Source: Paracentrotus lividus
Taxonomy: Eukaryota; Echinodermata; Echinoidea; Camarodonta; Echinidae
NCBI GenBank assembly: GCA_940671915.1
Contig: CALNVZ010002974.1
Location: 16,657,740 to 16,721,739 of the forward strand
Length of the DNA: 64,000 nt
Direction: 5' to 3'
Made by a program: the position numbers and the translations under genes. Under the pieces are notes generated by a model, which had not been told where the DNA came from, did no database searches, and saw nothing but the letters and a program-made list of their open reading frames with translations. This document shows, in pieces, positions 61,370 to 64,000 of this stretch (its first letter is position 1; each line of letters starts with the position of its first letter).

Positions 61370-62330
61370 TGAAAACCCCTAATTCACTCTTCAAGAAAAA
61401 TATCCGACGTCATATTAAGTCTATATAACTACTCACAGACCAATGCCTCGCTTCCGCCAGTGAATAACCATTGCATCACCCCCAAATGTCCTGCGAACAT
61501 TGCGTAATGTAGCGTAATTACACCCAAACTGCTTGTTAGGAATGAGCAGCAAAATATACGGCTATATTCTTATTAGAGTCATTGTTTTAAGTGTCTTGTT
61601 TTGGCAGTTAATTTTTTCCCCATATCTGGTGTGATACCTTCAGTTGAAATGATTTCTCCGCTTTCTTCAAAAAACCAATCAGATATATTACGCTGCCTCT
61701 TTAAGCTATTACACGAGCGGAAATTGCGCGTAATATGCAGCTGTGTCCGCTCGGTGCTGACTTGCAGCATTTTGGTGATTGTGTTTTCTCTCCGTTCGGT
61801 ATCATAGGTAGATTAGAAGCCAAACAACTTTTTAGGGATGAGCATAGCATTAACAGGCCTTTATACGGATTTCAATCATTGTTTGATAGAACAATATGGT
61901 GCAATCTATTTCAATTACATGTGTGATACAGTATTAGGATGGACTTAAACCAGCCAAATCACTTCGCAAACACATCGACTATTAAATTTCAGTCTGCCTC
62001 TTAAAACTATTTTACACATGCTGAAATTGCGCGAATACTGCAACCGCTGTCGTCGTGCTGACTTCAGGCATTTGTGATGGGTTCTCTGCGTTCATGTAAT
62101 ATAAGCGCTGATAGAAGCGCAAACATTAGGATGAGCATAGCATTGACGGGCCTTATAGGCATTTCACAGGATCAATTGTTTATTGACATTGATGTTCAAT
62201 TATTTTCATACATGTGTAGAACGTCATATGTTAGAAATGAGACTAAAAACCAGCCAATTCACTGTGCAAAAACATATCGATTCAATAGTTCTCCTCTAAA
62301 ACACTTACTGAATCGTTTGGACATCTGAGT
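61370..62330. repeat. Degenerate tandem array of about 300-bp monomers
   Basis: Three copies and the start of a fourth. Landmark words recur in order: ACCAGCCAA.TCAC, CTGCCTCTTAAA, AAATTGCGCG, GTGCTGACTT, and GGATGAGCATAGCATT (about 61539, 61838 and 62130). Spacings are 285-300 bp. AT-rich, no stable frame. Confidence 0.82.
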
Positions 62331-62334
62331 TTAT

Positions 62335-64000
62335 AACAACGCAGCAGCTCGCGATAGCGATGTAGAATGCATCTACTCACTCGCCTCAGTTTAAATTTTC
62401 GAAAAAATGCATCAAACATATCAATTATGTTATTCTCAAAACGGACGGTGAAATCTATCGCATGATAGCTCGATCGAGAGAAGTCTACCTTTCTGAGTAT
62501 TCGTTTTCAAGTCATCCACCGGTGCATGCGAAATCCACACAGTGGAGAGGGAAGATTGGGATATGGTATCTGGAAATCGTTTGCTTTATGTACTACCTCG
62601 AGGCTTGCGTGTATACAGCTGCATACGTCAAGGACGGCTTGTAAGAACAGGGATCGATTCTGTTTTGATCCACGATTTAGCGTGAAAATCGTGGATCTCG
62701 CATTAGCGTGGATTTCCTAACTGATACACATAGTTTAATATAGCCTACCATAAACAAAGAATATGTATTTATTTTTTGTCAGGGGTTTTCTTCCATGCTG
62801 ATCTTGTACTCGATTATGATTTTCAAAGATTAAAATACAACCAATATAAGTAGTTTGAAAGCAAGTTGAAGGCAAAACGAGTGACAATCATACTGTTCAA
62901 ACTCGATCTAGCATTAACTGTTTGATTTTATACCACACATTCTTTTGAATCCATCTGTTAATCTATTTATAAAAAAAAACTATGTCTGTAAAAAAAAAAA
63001 AATTTACAATGTTCTGAAATTTGATAAACCTACAAATATGGAGAGATTTTTTTCTATCTCATACCATTTGTAGAGTTATCAATAATTCACAACATCGAGG
63101 AACACTCGAATACAAAGAAATAAAACATAGATTTGAATGGCAACGATGACCTAACTGGTTTATTAAATAGATGTCATCTCAAAGAGGGCATATTGGAAGA
63201 AGTTAATCTGATAATATTTCTGACCATAAAATATCTAACACTGAAGATAATAGAATGTCCATTACATAGTTCTCATGAGACATATTGAATTTAATTGTTA
63301 TGATAAACAGCTGTTTTCTTAACAACCAAACACTTTTAAGTTGAACTTCATTCCAAGTTGATATTGGACACAAGAATACTTCCGCAAATCTAAACTTAGG
63401 ATCAGAAATATCTCTTTAATAGTGACATCATCCTTCTTATTTTCATCATATTTTACAGATATGGTGTTATTACATTGTTTGTTTCTTGACATGTTTGAAT
63501 ATTATGCTGCAGAGCAAACCATAAATTGTTCTTCGATACACTGAGTCTTGCACAGACGATATGCTGAAAGTCATATGGAATCTCTTAAACGCAATACAAA
63601 TCCAATCACTCTCGTCGCTGTACTTTCATTCTTTCTTTGAAAACTGGAGTGGAAATGTATATATCACTCTTCATGTACATTAGCGTACTATGGAATCTTG
63701 AAAACATATTTTGTGAATAAATAGTTTACAAAATGTTGCGTGGCCATCGTGATGCTATTGTGCTGTGAGAGTGTGCACATTTGTCTGCATAACTCTTTAT
63801 TATAAGGCACTGAGATATTACGATGTAATACTGAATAGTGCTACATTTATATTAATATTTAATACAACGTAAAAATGCGAATCGTCGCTTGCATATTTTA
63901 TGCGTCATCTTGTAGGTTATGACACGAAATACAGTTAAAAGACTTGTATTAGGAGGTCGGTGTTTGAAGGCTCCATTACTGATAAGATTTCAGAAAGTGT
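62335..64000. other. Non-coding stretch to the window end
   Basis: AT-rich sequence with A runs at 62967 and 62990. Nothing gene-like or repetitive stands out. Confidence 0.5.

Overview
The window is animal nuclear DNA, most likely from a marine invertebrate deuterostome such as an echinoderm (perhaps a sea urchin). It is AT-rich and intron-rich and has no bacterial operon logic. It carries three spliced protein-coding genes and dozens of short terminal-inverted-repeat (TIR) elements, microsatellites and G/C homopolymers. The species is an inference; the three gene structures were read directly by following exon phases and GT/AG splice sites.

All three genes lie on the minus strand, so transcription runs from high to low coordinates. 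(1) ADHFE1, hydroxyacid-oxoacid transhydrogenase, 22663..3291: 14 exons, 479 codons, with the iron-ADH metal ligands and GGGS nucleotide motif intact. (2) A CD63-like tetraspanin, 31398..26588: 6 exons, 237 codons, with a six-cysteine large loop. (3) A long disordered and coiled-coil protein that I read as CCDC14-like (centrosomal/centriolar satellite family), 47936..34306: 12 exons, about 1253 codons. In each gene every splice junction keeps frame. The three genes have no evident functional link; their adjacency is ordinary eukaryotic gene order.

Layout: 1-3290 is non-coding, with a CAT-repeat microsatellite. 3291-22663 is ADHFE1, whose introns hold piggyBac-like, mariner-like and hAT-like non-autonomous elements, a LINE endonuclease relic split by a mariner-like insertion, and a 4.3-kb 37-bp minisatellite. 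22.7-26.6 kb is intergenic repeats. 26.6-31.4 kb is the tetraspanin. 31.4-34.3 kb is intergenic. 34.3-47.9 kb is the CCDC14-like gene, whose second exon sits inside a TIR element. 48-64 kb has no recognisable gene: it holds degenerate low-complexity repeats, a 450-bp polypyrimidine tract, a tandem array of about 300-bp monomers near 61.4-62.3 kb, and a few weak exon candidates.

The most striking observation is in ADHFE1 intron 9. The minisatellite unit contains a 25-nt core matching the coding sequence of neighbouring exon 9, and the far end of the array is capped by a decayed copy of that exon's 3' half. The array therefore appears to have been born from coding sequence. Its middle is full of irregular indels while its ends are clean, so part of it may be unpolished long-read assembly.
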